From: CAYUQT01 sp964446835 | Lineage (GTDB): Bacteria > Planctomycetota > Phycisphaerae > UBA1845 > JAFGLZ01 | Direction: 5' to 3' | DNA length: 64,000 bases | NCBI GenBank assembly: GCA_964446835.1 | Contig: CAYUQT010000002.1 | Span: forward strand, 175,374-239,373 | Part shown: positions 18,001-24,567 of the stretch, piece by piece | Layout: each line of letters begins with the position of its first letter | Numbering within the stretch: the stretch's first letter is position 1 | The notes under the pieces: model-generated | Databases searched by the model: none | The model's input: only the letters and a program-made list of their open reading frames with translations | What the model was told of the DNA's origin: nothing | Made by a program: the position numbers and the translations under genes

Positions 18001-19417
18001 GCCGGCCCACCAGATAGAGCCGCCCGTCGTTCTCGAGCGGTGGACCGTCGAACTCAAGGTCCACCAGGCGCTTGTCCATGCGCGAGGGTTCCAGGGTCCA
18101 CACAAGCCGTCCGCTGGCCGGCAGCAGGCAGACCAGCGTGGGACGAAGCCTCCGCGTCTGCGACTCGTCCATCGGAACATCCCCTACCTGTCCCAGAACG
18201 GCCAGAAGTCGCCCGCGTGAGAGTGTGCAGGAATCGAACCGGGCGGGCTCGCCCATGGCGGGCGTCGGTGGCACCCGCTCGGAGGCGCGAACGATGCTGA
18301 ACGGTGACCATGCCGCACGACCGTCGGCCAGACGGATCGCCCACATCGAGTACGGATCGCAGAGATAGGCCGTCGACCCGTCCGTAATCGGAACCATGGT
18401 GAGCTGCCGCCCGTTTCGCGTGGCGGCGACCTCGGCAGGCATCTCTCGTTCGGCAGGCAACGTCGGCTCCGGAGAGACCGGGAAGAACCCTTGCTTGGCC
18501 CCGTATTCCCAAAGCGGCGCCCCTACGTGAACCTCACTGTTAATGACCCCATTGCGCTGTGCGTTGCCGCCCAGAACCGGCCAGACCGCCGGCTGTGAGG
18601 TTGGGCCTGGAGGGGCCCAATCCCGCACTTCACGATCGATCACTTCTACAGGATTGGCGTCAGCACCTCGCCATCGCAAGACGCCCTGAGGGAACATACT
18701 GTTGATCGCCTGGACCAGGGACTTCGCCTCGTCCGCCCGACCGGACCAGACCAGATTGATTGCCAGTTGACCGGTCAGTTCTACACGGTGCTTTTCCCGA
18801 TCCGGATGCCGAGCGAGCAGATCTCGATAGAGACGTATCGCCAGCGAGAAGTCACCCGTCTCGGCCGCCAACTCGGCGGCCAGACTTCCGGCCTGGAGCC
18901 CCTGAGGTGTGCAGAAGTAGTCGTCGGCCACCCTGAGCAACGATCTCAGGTTTCCCGAAGCTCTCGCGTCATCGAGTGCCGCCTGAGCCGCCGTCGACCA
19001 GAGAAGGGAGTAAGCGGAGACCCCTTCGGCGGGCCATGCGGCGATTCGCCGATTGACGTACTCCGCCACACCGACATACAGCGACTTGTCATCGCGAATC
19101 AGCTTGTCGGAATGCTTCTGAACGGCCTCCCGATAGGCCCGGGAGGCCTCCGTCCACCGTTTCGCCTCGGCGAGCTGGTCGGCCCGTTTGACGGCAGCCT
19201 GAGCCTCAAAGCTGTCGCTGAGGTAGACAGACGGCCCGTTGTCCTGAGCCGCCTCCTCAGCCAGGAGCGCCCCCATCCCCACAAAGAAGAGAATGAAGGC
19301 CGCGCCGCACCCCCTCGTCAAGCCGACCCCACGGCGCGAGGGAGTGCGGCGCCCCCCCTCAACACGACACGCTGGATGTGCCCTCACCCATGGCAGGGAC
19401 ATCCGGTGGTTCCTCAC
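15092..19417 (-). CDS. Giant PQQ-like beta-propeller and TPR protein
   Basis: 1441 residues, exported (hydrophobic segment GAAFILFFVGMGALLA ending near residue 53). Residues about 70-240 hold TPR-like helices (AEAKRWTEASRAYREAV). About 275-690 form a first PQQ/BamB-like propeller (VYVCSNLGAVAAIQAHDGRIRW). About 730-1000 hold more TPR helices (RALELYQQAAECPPDADGQ). About 1040-1430 form a second propeller (LMGVDIATGKVIWSRE, VYAFDPYSGSVVWQTSQ). Such proteins are common in planctomycete envelopes; their role is unknown and probably scaffolding. Its ATG overlaps the mtnP stop (19414-19417), so translation is coupled to a cytosolic enzyme, an odd pairing. Confidence 0.8.
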   Translation of the reverse strand: MRNHRMSLPWVRAHPACRVEGGRRTPSRRGVGLTRGCGAAFILFFVGMGALLAEEAAQDNGPSVYLSDSFEAQAAVKRADQLAEAKRWTEASRAYREAVQKHSDKLIRDDKSLYVGVAEYVNRRIAAWPAEGVSAYSLLWSTAAQAALDDARASGNLRSLLRVADDYFCTPQGLQAGSLAAELAAETGDFSLAIRLYRDLLARHPDREKHRVELTGQLAINLVWSGRADEAKSLVQAINSMFPQGVLRWRGADANPVEVIDREVRDWAPPGPTSQPAVWPVLGGNAQRNGVINSEVHVGAPLWEYGAKQGFFPVSPEPTLPAEREMPAEVAATRNGRQLTMVPITDGSTAYLCDPYSMWAIRLADGRAAWSPFSIVRASERVPPTPAMGEPARFDSCTLSRGRLLAVLGQVGDVPMDESQTRRLRPTLVCLLPASGRLVWTLEPSRMDKRLVDLEFDGPPLENDGRLYLVGRRQKRFGFEDCYLVCLDGDAGRLDWMTHIASASVGGFGYRRATLAIPSISEGTVYVCSNLGAVAAIQAHDGRIRWLTLYRPEMGDEEAILSLAHARRVLPWRYSPSICWRNRLICFPLDSDRAWVLDRADGKVIGQIAGGDLGQPGQILGIVDDVLYTAGSELVAWELVTGHTRWSRSLAECGGLLGRGQITRTHLHLPMTKGLFRFALKGGTPDATPWFQGARGGNVLVTADQVVVVGRDRVIGLAPKDEAIARLRRRIEQSPKDPFPWLDLSDVAYRIGMRDMAVDALRKAVEAAGGFARIDGAEIKARIFQQFITLGDRCLSDEWSDEKRALELYQQAAECPPDADGQVLYRLRLADLYVRTRNSEKAVEQYQQIISDRSLRSRSATPQGEVHSWPAGQWAERQIDRIIGQSGPSAYDVFEKQAAAILSMGIETGDLQPLEQVIDRFPNARAAREALHAKAQLLTRRGDFDQAVRAYVQVLNRSNNQADRPAIMQRIIETCLQGHRPAAARRWAIRAAKAFPNYRMEQGGRSIGFADLKIVDAPATPLGLRPKLSLPLRKAWSRRFTNWVTVLQPVNPSLSETRYDMIVVYCAGKVEAFTIPANRPMWSTSVACEGKPTLLGMAQGRMVLVTRRQLMGVDIATGKVIWSRESAPADADRPELDPENVPRWSGWAISEDRVVGIIDDGQAVCLDVRTGRESWSGKLGGRAGGAMTLDEEFLICETPAIQGPAFALTVFDAETGRPLRTLRAEDGGRALWMRMMDQGLLLVSTGNRVYAFDPYSGSVVWQTSQVFTNLRSSLQVGPAGFYLSQDGRTVVRYSTETGKADAESSMLPGGGPGALTMVLDGDRLFAFTSTHVLALDAVSLKVLWSGATDRSPSLQVHCVGRPYVVAIDRQKTPGLLREGFRHLAYFYDRRDDSGIIPADSGVTDLGGGEIVRGIHFADHSILVVDGAVIHAWTGPGDAATP

Positions 19418-20301
19418 GATCTGAAGTACTTCCCGACAATCGGCTCAAGCCGCTGAACGGATGCGGGATCCACCGTCGACTTGTCCGACCATATCGCCAA
19501 CTCAAGGGCATGCCGACACCCACAGTCGCCCGGCGGATTCTTGCCCATATGAATCACAGCCTCTTTGATCAGGCCGATCGCCATGTCCGTCGCTCGCGAC
19601 ATGTTCCCGATGATTTCCGCGAGCAAGGCCTGTTTCGTCTTGCCGGGTTCGTGCGGGCGCCAGCAGTCGTAGTCTGTGGGCAAGGCGACGAGGGCATAGC
19701 AGATCTCCGCCTCTCGCGCCAGCTTGGCCTCGGGCATGCACGTCATCCCGATCAGGTCGCCCCCCCACGCGCGATGCATCTTGGACTCAGCAACGGTAGA
19801 GAACTGCGGCCCCTCCATACAGACATAGGTCCCATGATCATGTACTTTGCCCCGCGCCCTGGAGGCCACAGACAGCAGGACCTGTCGCAACGTCGGACAG
19901 AAGGGCTCGGCGAATTCCACGTGGGTGGCCATCCCACAATCAAAGAACGACGCCTCGCGTTTGAACGTCTTGTCGATCACCTGATCGGCGATGACCAGAT
20001 CGCCCGGATGAACATCTTCTCGCAGCGAGCCCGTCGCACCGCTGGCCAGAATGTGGGTCACGCCGAGTTTCTTCATCGCGTAGATGTTCGCGCGGTAGGG
20101 AACCCAGGATGGACCGATCAGGTGTCCGGCTCCGTGGCGCGACAGAAATGCAATATCCACCCCATCCGTTCGCGTCGTGATGATCGGCGCGCTGGTGGGC
20201 CCGAACGGTGTGTCGATCTTGTGGGATTCACCCTGTGTCTGGGCCCCCAATGCGTCTCCAAGACCGCTCCCGCCGATGATGCCAACCATGACCTTGCTCA
20301 A
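19414..20301 (-). CDS. mtnP: S-methyl-5'-thioadenosine phosphorylase (PNP family)
   Basis: 295 residues. Cleaves methylthioadenosine with phosphate to adenine and methylthioribose 1-phosphate, in polyamine/methionine salvage. Family marks: GIIGGSGLGDALG, RHGAGHLIGPSWVPYRANIYAMKKLGV, ILASGATGSLRED, YVCMEGPQFSTVAESKM near residues 158-176, GMTCMPEAKLAREAEICYA and LPTDYDCW. The VPYRANI and TDYDCW pieces favour MTA phosphorylase over plain purine nucleoside phosphorylase, though a broader substrate range is possible. A TATAAT box lies about 50 bases upstream. It starts a probable operon with the PQQ/TPR protein and the lipoprotein. Confidence 0.88.
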   Translation of the reverse strand: MSKVMVGIIGGSGLGDALGAQTQGESHKIDTPFGPTSAPIITTRTDGVDIAFLSRHGAGHLIGPSWVPYRANIYAMKKLGVTHILASGATGSLREDVHPGDLVIADQVIDKTFKREASFFDCGMATHVEFAEPFCPTLRQVLLSVASRARGKVHDHGTYVCMEGPQFSTVAESKMHRAWGGDLIGMTCMPEAKLAREAEICYALVALPTDYDCWRPHEPGKTKQALLAEIIGNMSRATDMAIGLIKEAVIHMGKNPPGDCGCRHALELAIWSDKSTVDPASVQRLEPIVGKYFRS

Positions 20302-20351
20302 AGCAAGCCTCCTTCAGACGGACTCACTGCACGAAAACCCAAGCGGTTCTG

Positions 20352-20357
20352 ATTATA
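20352..20357 (-). promoter_or_regulatory. -10 box of the mtnP promoter
   Basis: A perfect TATAAT on the minus strand, 50 bases before the mtnP ATG. The best -35 at 17 bases is TGGCGG, matching only three positions, so the promoter may rely on its -10 element or an activator. Confidence 0.45.
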
Positions 20358-20434
20358 GGTGGGATCGGCATCTACCGCCATGCGACACACCACCGCCCCT
20401 TCGCCCTCAAACGTCACGCTTTGACACAGACCGC

Positions 20435-20463
20435 TTGGCGAAGCGCCCCTCGACCTGTATACT
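20435..20463 (+). promoter_or_regulatory. Sigma-70-type promoter for top6A
   Basis: TTGGCG (20435-20440), 17 bases, TATACT (20458-20463). The hexamers match four and five positions of the consensus. It lies 74 bases upstream of the top6A ATG in the short divergent region shared with mtnP. Confidence 0.5.
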
Positions 20464-20537
20464 CACGGCCAAGTTGTCGAGAGTTGTCCGGTGGGTGGAA
20501 CCCGCCGCCCATGCCCTAAGGAGAGCATGACCAACCC

Positions 20538-21719
20538 ATGGCTAAGAAGAATCGACCTGAACCCGAGGGATCATCAGACGACACCGTAGAGAGCCGATCC
20601 AAAGGCCGGCCCGCGCGACGAGGTGAGAAGGCGGCCCGCGAAAAGACCGCTCGCCGGATCGTCACGCTGGCCGACACCGTGATCGCCGCCAGTCAGAAGC
20701 ACGCAGACCCTTCGGTGGACATTCCGGTTCGCGCCCTGAGCAATGTGAATTTCAACGCCAAGCGACAGATCATCGAGATGGGGCACGCCAAGCAGCGCCG
20801 CGCCTTCTTCAATCTCGGGCAGGCCAAGAAGTTCATGCAGACGATGCTCGTCGCCTCGGGCTGCAAGGAACTGGCCGACCAGATCAAGACCACCAGCATT
20901 CGTGATCTCTTCTACCACTGCAAGCACACCATCGGTCAGTCCAAGGAGAACACGTTCGACGAGCAAGAGGAGTCCGACACCATCATTGAGGACCTCGAGG
21001 TGGCGCTCGGCAGCCTTCGGGAGGAGCTGGGGCTCTTCGCCGATCCCAAGGGCAGCATGGTCGGTCCGATGACCATCGTCGACGGCGGCGACACCATCGA
21101 CCTGTCCCGCATGGGCACCGGTGGTTGGGCTGTGCCCAGCATCGTCGAAGACCACGTAATTCAATTCAAGTCCTGCAAGGCCAAGTTTATCCTGCTGATC
21201 GAGAAGGCCGCCGTCTGGCGACGGTTCAGCGAAGACCGCTTCTGGGAAGAACACAAGTGCATGATCATCCACGGCGGAGGGCAGCCGCCCCGAGGCGTTC
21301 GGCGCCTGGTGTATCGCATGCACACCGAACTCAAACTGCCCGTCTTTGTCCTCGTGGATAACGACCCCTGGGGCTACTACATCTACTCCGTGGTCAGGCA
21401 AGGCAGCATCAACCTGGCCTTCGAAAGCCAGCGTATGGCCGTACCGGCGGCCCGGTTCATCGGTATGAGCAGCCACGATGCCGAAGCGTTCAGCATCCCC
21501 AAGGCCGTGAGCATCCGACTGAACGATCAGGACATCCGCCGCGCCAAGGAAATCATGGACTATCCCTGGTTCGCCAAGACCGCCTGGCAGCGAGAGATCA
21601 AACACATGCTTCATCTGGGGGTGAAGCTCGAACTCGAAGCGCTTTCCGCCAAGGACTTCAGCTTCATCACCGAGACCTACCTGCCGACGAAGATGGACAA
21701 GAAACAGTGGCTTGATTGA
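20538..21719 (+). CDS. top6A: DNA topoisomerase VI subunit A (Spo11-like), without a B subunit nearby
   Basis: 393 residues. DNA-cleaving subunit of a type IIB topoisomerase. After a charged tail (1-40), the CAP/winged-helix domain carries the SIRDLFYHCKH motif with catalytic Tyr 126. The Toprim domain has Glu 222 (ILLIEKAAVWRRF) and the acidic pair Asp 274/Asp 276 (VFVLVDNDPWGYYIYSVV), followed by the family segment LAVPAARFIGMS-like (MAVPAARFIGM). All catalytic residues are present. TopoVI normally works as A2B2 with an ATPase B subunit; no top6B gene exists in the window. AAGGAG is 14 bases before this ATG but only 3 before an out-of-frame ATG at 20527, so a 20-codon leader frame overlaps the start. 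Confidence 0.9.
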   Translation: MAKKNRPEPEGSSDDTVESRSKGRPARRGEKAAREKTARRIVTLADTVIAASQKHADPSVDIPVRALSNVNFNAKRQIIEMGHAKQRRAFFNLGQAKKFMQTMLVASGCKELADQIKTTSIRDLFYHCKHTIGQSKENTFDEQEESDTIIEDLEVALGSLREELGLFADPKGSMVGPMTIVDGGDTIDLSRMGTGGWAVPSIVEDHVIQFKSCKAKFILLIEKAAVWRRFSEDRFWEEHKCMIIHGGGQPPRGVRRLVYRMHTELKLPVFVLVDNDPWGYYIYSVVRQGSINLAFESQRMAVPAARFIGMSSHDAEAFSIPKAVSIRLNDQDIRRAKEIMDYPWFAKTAWQREIKHMLHLGVKLELEALSAKDFSFITETYLPTKMDKKQWLD

Positions 21720-21900
21720 GATCGACCGCGGGTGCCACCGCCGCGCAAGACACATCCGCATCAAGCAGCCGATGTTCACTCGAGCGTGGCGAGCATATGG
21801 ATGTCCGACCGGTTCCCAATAGAACGCTGTGAATGCCGGGTGTCCTTGGACGTTTTTCCCTCAACCTCATTGAGTAAAGGCCCGACTCTAGCTTCCAGGC

Positions 21901-21914
21901 TCTTCTCGAGAAGA
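21901..21914. promoter_or_regulatory. 14-bp perfect palindrome upstream of lipoprotein hydrolase
   Basis: TCTTCTCGAGAAGA, perfectly self-complementary, ends 18 bases before the start codon at 21933 and just before the AAAGGAG ribosome site. It could be an operator. No matching regulator is identified. Confidence 0.25.
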
Positions 21915-21932
21915 CTCGGAAAAGGAGTGCTT

Positions 21933-22772
21933 ATGAGACCTTCGATGCTGACGCTGGGACTGATGTCGATAGGATGGATCGTGGGTTGTTCCGGCATATC
22001 CCCGTCGGCCAGTCTGCCCGCCGAGAGCCACGGCGTGGTCTATTATCTCGACGGTGCGGGGGGTGGCGGCGCGTTGCTCAATTGGGGGCGAAACGTCAAG
22101 CACGGGCTCGATCTGGCCGGCTATCAGGGTGATTTCCAAATCTTCCCTTGGGAGACGCGCCTCGGGGTTCTGGCCGATCAAGAGGAGGGCGTCGGCTACA
22201 AGCGGAAGAAGGCCTCAGAACTTGCCGCCCTCATCGCCGACTGCACCAAGGCCAACCCGAACACGCCTGTAAACCTGATGGGGTTATCGGCCGGTACCGC
22301 CGTGGCCATATATACCCTGGAAGCGTTGCCCGCCAGCAGCTCCGTGGACAATGTCGTTCTCCTGGGAGCGTCGCTGAGCAGTGACTACGACATGACCAAG
22401 GCGCTTCGCCACGTGAAGAACGACCTGTACGTGTTCACATCCGACCATGATGCCGTGCTGAAGGTACTGGTCCCGTTCTCGGGATCGGCCGACCGACGAT
22501 ACGTCGGCGCCAACCTTGCAGGGCTCCAAGGCTTTCATCTGCCTCCCGGCGCCAATGCGGAAACGCGACGCCTGTACGCCAAGGTCACGAATATCACGTG
22601 GCAGCCCGAGTTTGAACAGGAAGGTGACTGGGGCGGGCACACCGGCGCGACCCGACCTCGCTTCGTCCAGCACTACATCGCCCCCCTGCTCATGAATGAC
22701 GGCCCCAGGTTCATGCGCGTTCGGTCGCTGGTTTCGCACAGCGACTCAAGAGGTCTTCCCATACCGAAGTAG
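21933..22772 (+). CDS. Putative lipoprotein with alpha/beta-hydrolase fold
   Basis: 279 residues. A lipoprotein signal ends in the lipobox GWIVGC (Cys 18). The body looks like an alpha/beta hydrolase: VVYYLDGAGGGG as oxyanion region, a nucleophile elbow GLSAGTAVAI (catalytic Ser candidate), VVLLGASLSSDYDM, and VFTSDHDAVLKVLVPF supplying an Asp; a His is available in GWGGHTG-like WGGHTGATRP. This resembles putative serine esterase proteins of planctomycetes; no substrate can be named. I chose ATG 21933 because AAAGGAG lies 5 bases upstream. It is 213 bases after top6A, probably its own unit. Confidence 0.7.
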   Translation: MRPSMLTLGLMSIGWIVGCSGISPSASLPAESHGVVYYLDGAGGGGALLNWGRNVKHGLDLAGYQGDFQIFPWETRLGVLADQEEGVGYKRKKASELAALIADCTKANPNTPVNLMGLSAGTAVAIYTLEALPASSSVDNVVLLGASLSSDYDMTKALRHVKNDLYVFTSDHDAVLKVLVPFSGSADRRYVGANLAGLQGFHLPPGANAETRRLYAKVTNITWQPEFEQEGDWGGHTGATRPRFVQHYIAPLLMNDGPRFMRVRSLVSHSDSRGLPIPK

Positions 22773-22888
22773 CGCCTGACACCGGAAGGCTGCACCGATC
22801 CGATATTCCTGACGATGCTTCGGCGGCACGCTTGTCGTATGGGCCTTCGCAGGCCCTGACGGATGTCGGCAGCCCTATGCATCAAAGA

Positions 22889-22928
22889 ACCGGCCGGGTC
22901 GCGGATGGACATCCACTTCCCGGCCGGT
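22889..22928. terminator. Hairpin between convergent genes
   Basis: A perfect 10-bp inverted repeat ACCGGCCGGG / CCCGGCCGGT with a 20-base loop, lying between the plus-strand hydrolase stop (22772) and the minus-strand stop at 22972. Position suggests a bidirectional terminator; no strong T-run. Confidence 0.45.
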
Positions 22929-22971
22929 GTCTATCGTCCCCCGAAGCGGATCGGAGGCACGTCTTACGCCT

Positions 22972-23517
22972 CTATCTCCTCGGGGTATTCGACCCGTTCG
23001 ACCTCCGGAACACTGGGGTCTTGCGGACATCCTGGCTGTACGAATCGGTGCGGGCATTAACGGTGCCCCAAGGATTGGCGTCGCCCCTGGCCATCGCCTG
23101 AGACTGGCTGCCCGCGGGCCCCGAACGGGTGTTTCCGCCGGCTTCCGCCGATCGGTTGACCCCGCCATTGGACACCACCCCGCCATAGCTACCGGACACA
23201 CTGCCGTTGAAGCCGATGCTCAGGTTGAAGGTCCCCGCAAAGGCCGGCCCGAAGCGGGAGGCGATCGCGTGGCTGAACGAGAAGTCCAGGCCGTCCTGGT
23301 CGAAACCCACGGCCAATCCTCGAGCCAGATTGATGTTCCCACTCCGAGTGTCGGTGCGGGTATAGGCCGGTCCGCCCTGGCCGACGTAATTGGCACTCGC
23401 ACCGGCACCGCCCTGATTCCTCGCCCATGCCCCGGTCGATGCCTCTCCGGCGAACACGAGCCCCGCATTAGCTACCCCGATGATGACCGTCGCTGCATAT
23501 TCGATGAACCGTTTCAT
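22972..23517 (-). CDS. Secreted Gly/Ser/Asn-rich low-complexity protein
   Basis: 181 residues. A signal peptide covers residues 1-23 (cut after AGLVFAG). The mature part is rich in Gly, Ser, Ala, Asn and Arg, with alternating small/polar patterns: FAGTFNLSIGFNGSVSGSYG, VVSNGGVNRSAEAGGNTRSG. It has no cysteine and ends in a basic stretch NTPRR. I recognise no family. GGGAG lies 8 bases before the ATG. It is 99 bases downstream of another secreted repeat protein on the same strand, with a strong hairpin between, so the two look like an expression pair at different levels. A surface-fibre or matrix role is possible (inference). Confidence 0.6.
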   Translation of the reverse strand: MKRFIEYAATVIIGVANAGLVFAGEASTGAWARNQGGAGASANYVGQGGPAYTRTDTRSGNINLARGLAVGFDQDGLDFSFSHAIASRFGPAFAGTFNLSIGFNGSVSGSYGGVVSNGGVNRSAEAGGNTRSGPAGSQSQAMARGDANPWGTVNARTDSYSQDVRKTPVFRRSNGSNTPRR

Positions 23518-23565
23518 GGTTGATCTCCCTGTCGCTAGAAGACCTCAGGCTTTGCATCCGTCCTC

Positions 23566-23604
23566 GTCCTGCCCCGGCTCCGGATGCATGAACCGGGGCA
23601 GGAC
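23566..23604 (-). terminator. Hairpin between the two secreted repeat-protein genes
   Basis: A perfect 12-bp inverted repeat GTCCTGCCCCGG / CCGGGGCAGGAC with a 15-base loop, 12 bases after the stop of the upstream gene (23617-24339). No T-run follows on the minus strand, so partial termination or mRNA-end protection is likely, as in fibre-subunit operons. Confidence 0.5.
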
Positions 23605-23616
23605 TCACCGCAGACC

Positions 23617-24339
23617 TCAATGTCTGATCTCAATCGCCGCCGAATTGGAGCGAGCGTCGCCCCACCAGTTGCTCCGGCTGGTCGCCCGTACGTCGGCATT
23701 GCTCCGCCGCATCGGACCGCTCACGCTCACACCCAGCCCATCAGAATCGGCCGTGGCGTGATAGCCCGCCAAGCTGTCGGCCACCACGCCGCTTCGAGCA
23801 ACACCACCGTAGCTGTCGGCCAGCGAGTCGCTCGTCGCGTCGGCGTAGCCCCCGACGTATTCCCGTGCGATCGACCGGCTGTCACTCTCGGCATAGCCCC
23901 AGCGGCTCAGTGCAGTGCTGTAGGACTGGCTGCGAGCCAGACCGCCGAAGTACCCACGAGCCGACGCATCACTGTTGCTGATCGACACACCGCCGACCGT
24001 CCCGGCCACGCTTTCGCTGTTGGCGATGCCGTAGCCACCCATGTACCCACGGGCATCGGCGCGCGAATTGCTCACTGCCAGCCCACGATCGGCGATCGCA
24101 TAGGCGTTGCTGTTGGCCAGCCCGCGACGATTGCCGTAGGCCGTCGAATTCGCAACCGCCCTGCCACCGTTGGTCGCTCCCGCCTGAGCCACTGCATTGG
24201 CGTTGCCCTGCGCCTGGGCGGTTGCGGTGCTTGAACCGCCTCGCGTCGCCACCGAATACGAGGAAGCCGACGCCCCCAACGCCATCGAGTACCCCCACAT
24301 CACTACACCCGCCATCACCATCTTCATTTCGTTCCTCAT
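23617..24339 (-). CDS. Secreted protein with 15/16-residue repeats (predicted beta-solenoid)
   Basis: 240 residues with a signal peptide (about 1-24). From residue 58 to 190 a repeat beginning with GG (or RG/WG) recurs: the second Gly of each unit is at 59, 73, 86, 102, 117, 133, 148, 164 and 179. From 86 on the spacing alternates 16,15,16,15,16,15, a 31-residue double unit. Typical units are GGYGIANSESVAGTV and GGVSISNSDASARGYF. Ala, Ser, Asn, Asp and Gly dominate and there is no Cys. This regularity suggests a stacked beta-solenoid surface protein or fibre subunit (inference). GGAGG lies 7-10 bases before the ATG. No known family recognised; not the CsgA-type Gln/Asn repeat. Confidence 0.65.
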   Translation of the reverse strand: MRNEMKMVMAGVVMWGYSMALGASASSYSVATRGGSSTATAQAQGNANAVAQAGATNGGRAVANSTAYGNRRGLANSNAYAIADRGLAVSNSRADARGYMGGYGIANSESVAGTVGGVSISNSDASARGYFGGLARSQSYSTALSRWGYAESDSRSIAREYVGGYADATSDSLADSYGGVARSGVVADSLAGYHATADSDGLGVSVSGPMRRSNADVRATSRSNWWGDARSNSAAIEIRH

Positions 24340-24567
24340 GGGTGTTCCTCCTCACATTGAGGTCCCACATCAGCGTCCGCCCGGCGGCAACCTTTGTCGC
24401 CTTGTTGGGCTTCGGCTCTGCTAAACCAGACACCTCAGAAGAGAGAAAGTTTGCATTGTGCAATAATTACTCTGACCACGACTGTTTCTAACAACTGTTT
24501 GATTGTTGAACTCAAGACGTTGTACGCCAATGTCTTAGTTATGGAAGGCTCTTCAAATGACCTGTTA
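24340..24567. other. AT-rich intergenic region with an imperfect dyad
   Basis: 228 bases, noticeably AT-rich (especially 24430-24567) compared with its surroundings, between the stop of the heparinase gene and the start of the repeat-protein gene, both on the minus strand. It contains an imperfect dyad TTCAACAA...TTGTTAGAA (about 24487-24511). It probably carries the promoter and an operator of the repeat-protein gene, but I cannot fix a -35/-10 pair with confidence. Confidence 0.35.

Noticed and set aside
18220..18240. Possible tRNA T-arm (AGGAATCGAACC)
   Set aside because: No cloverleaf forms around it and it lies inside the PQQ/TPR coding sequence.
20574..21779. Minus-strand frame of 401 codons across top6A
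   Set aside because: Considered because orphan Top6A is unusual, but the plus-strand protein has all TopoVI-A catalytic residues and the antisense product looks like nothing.
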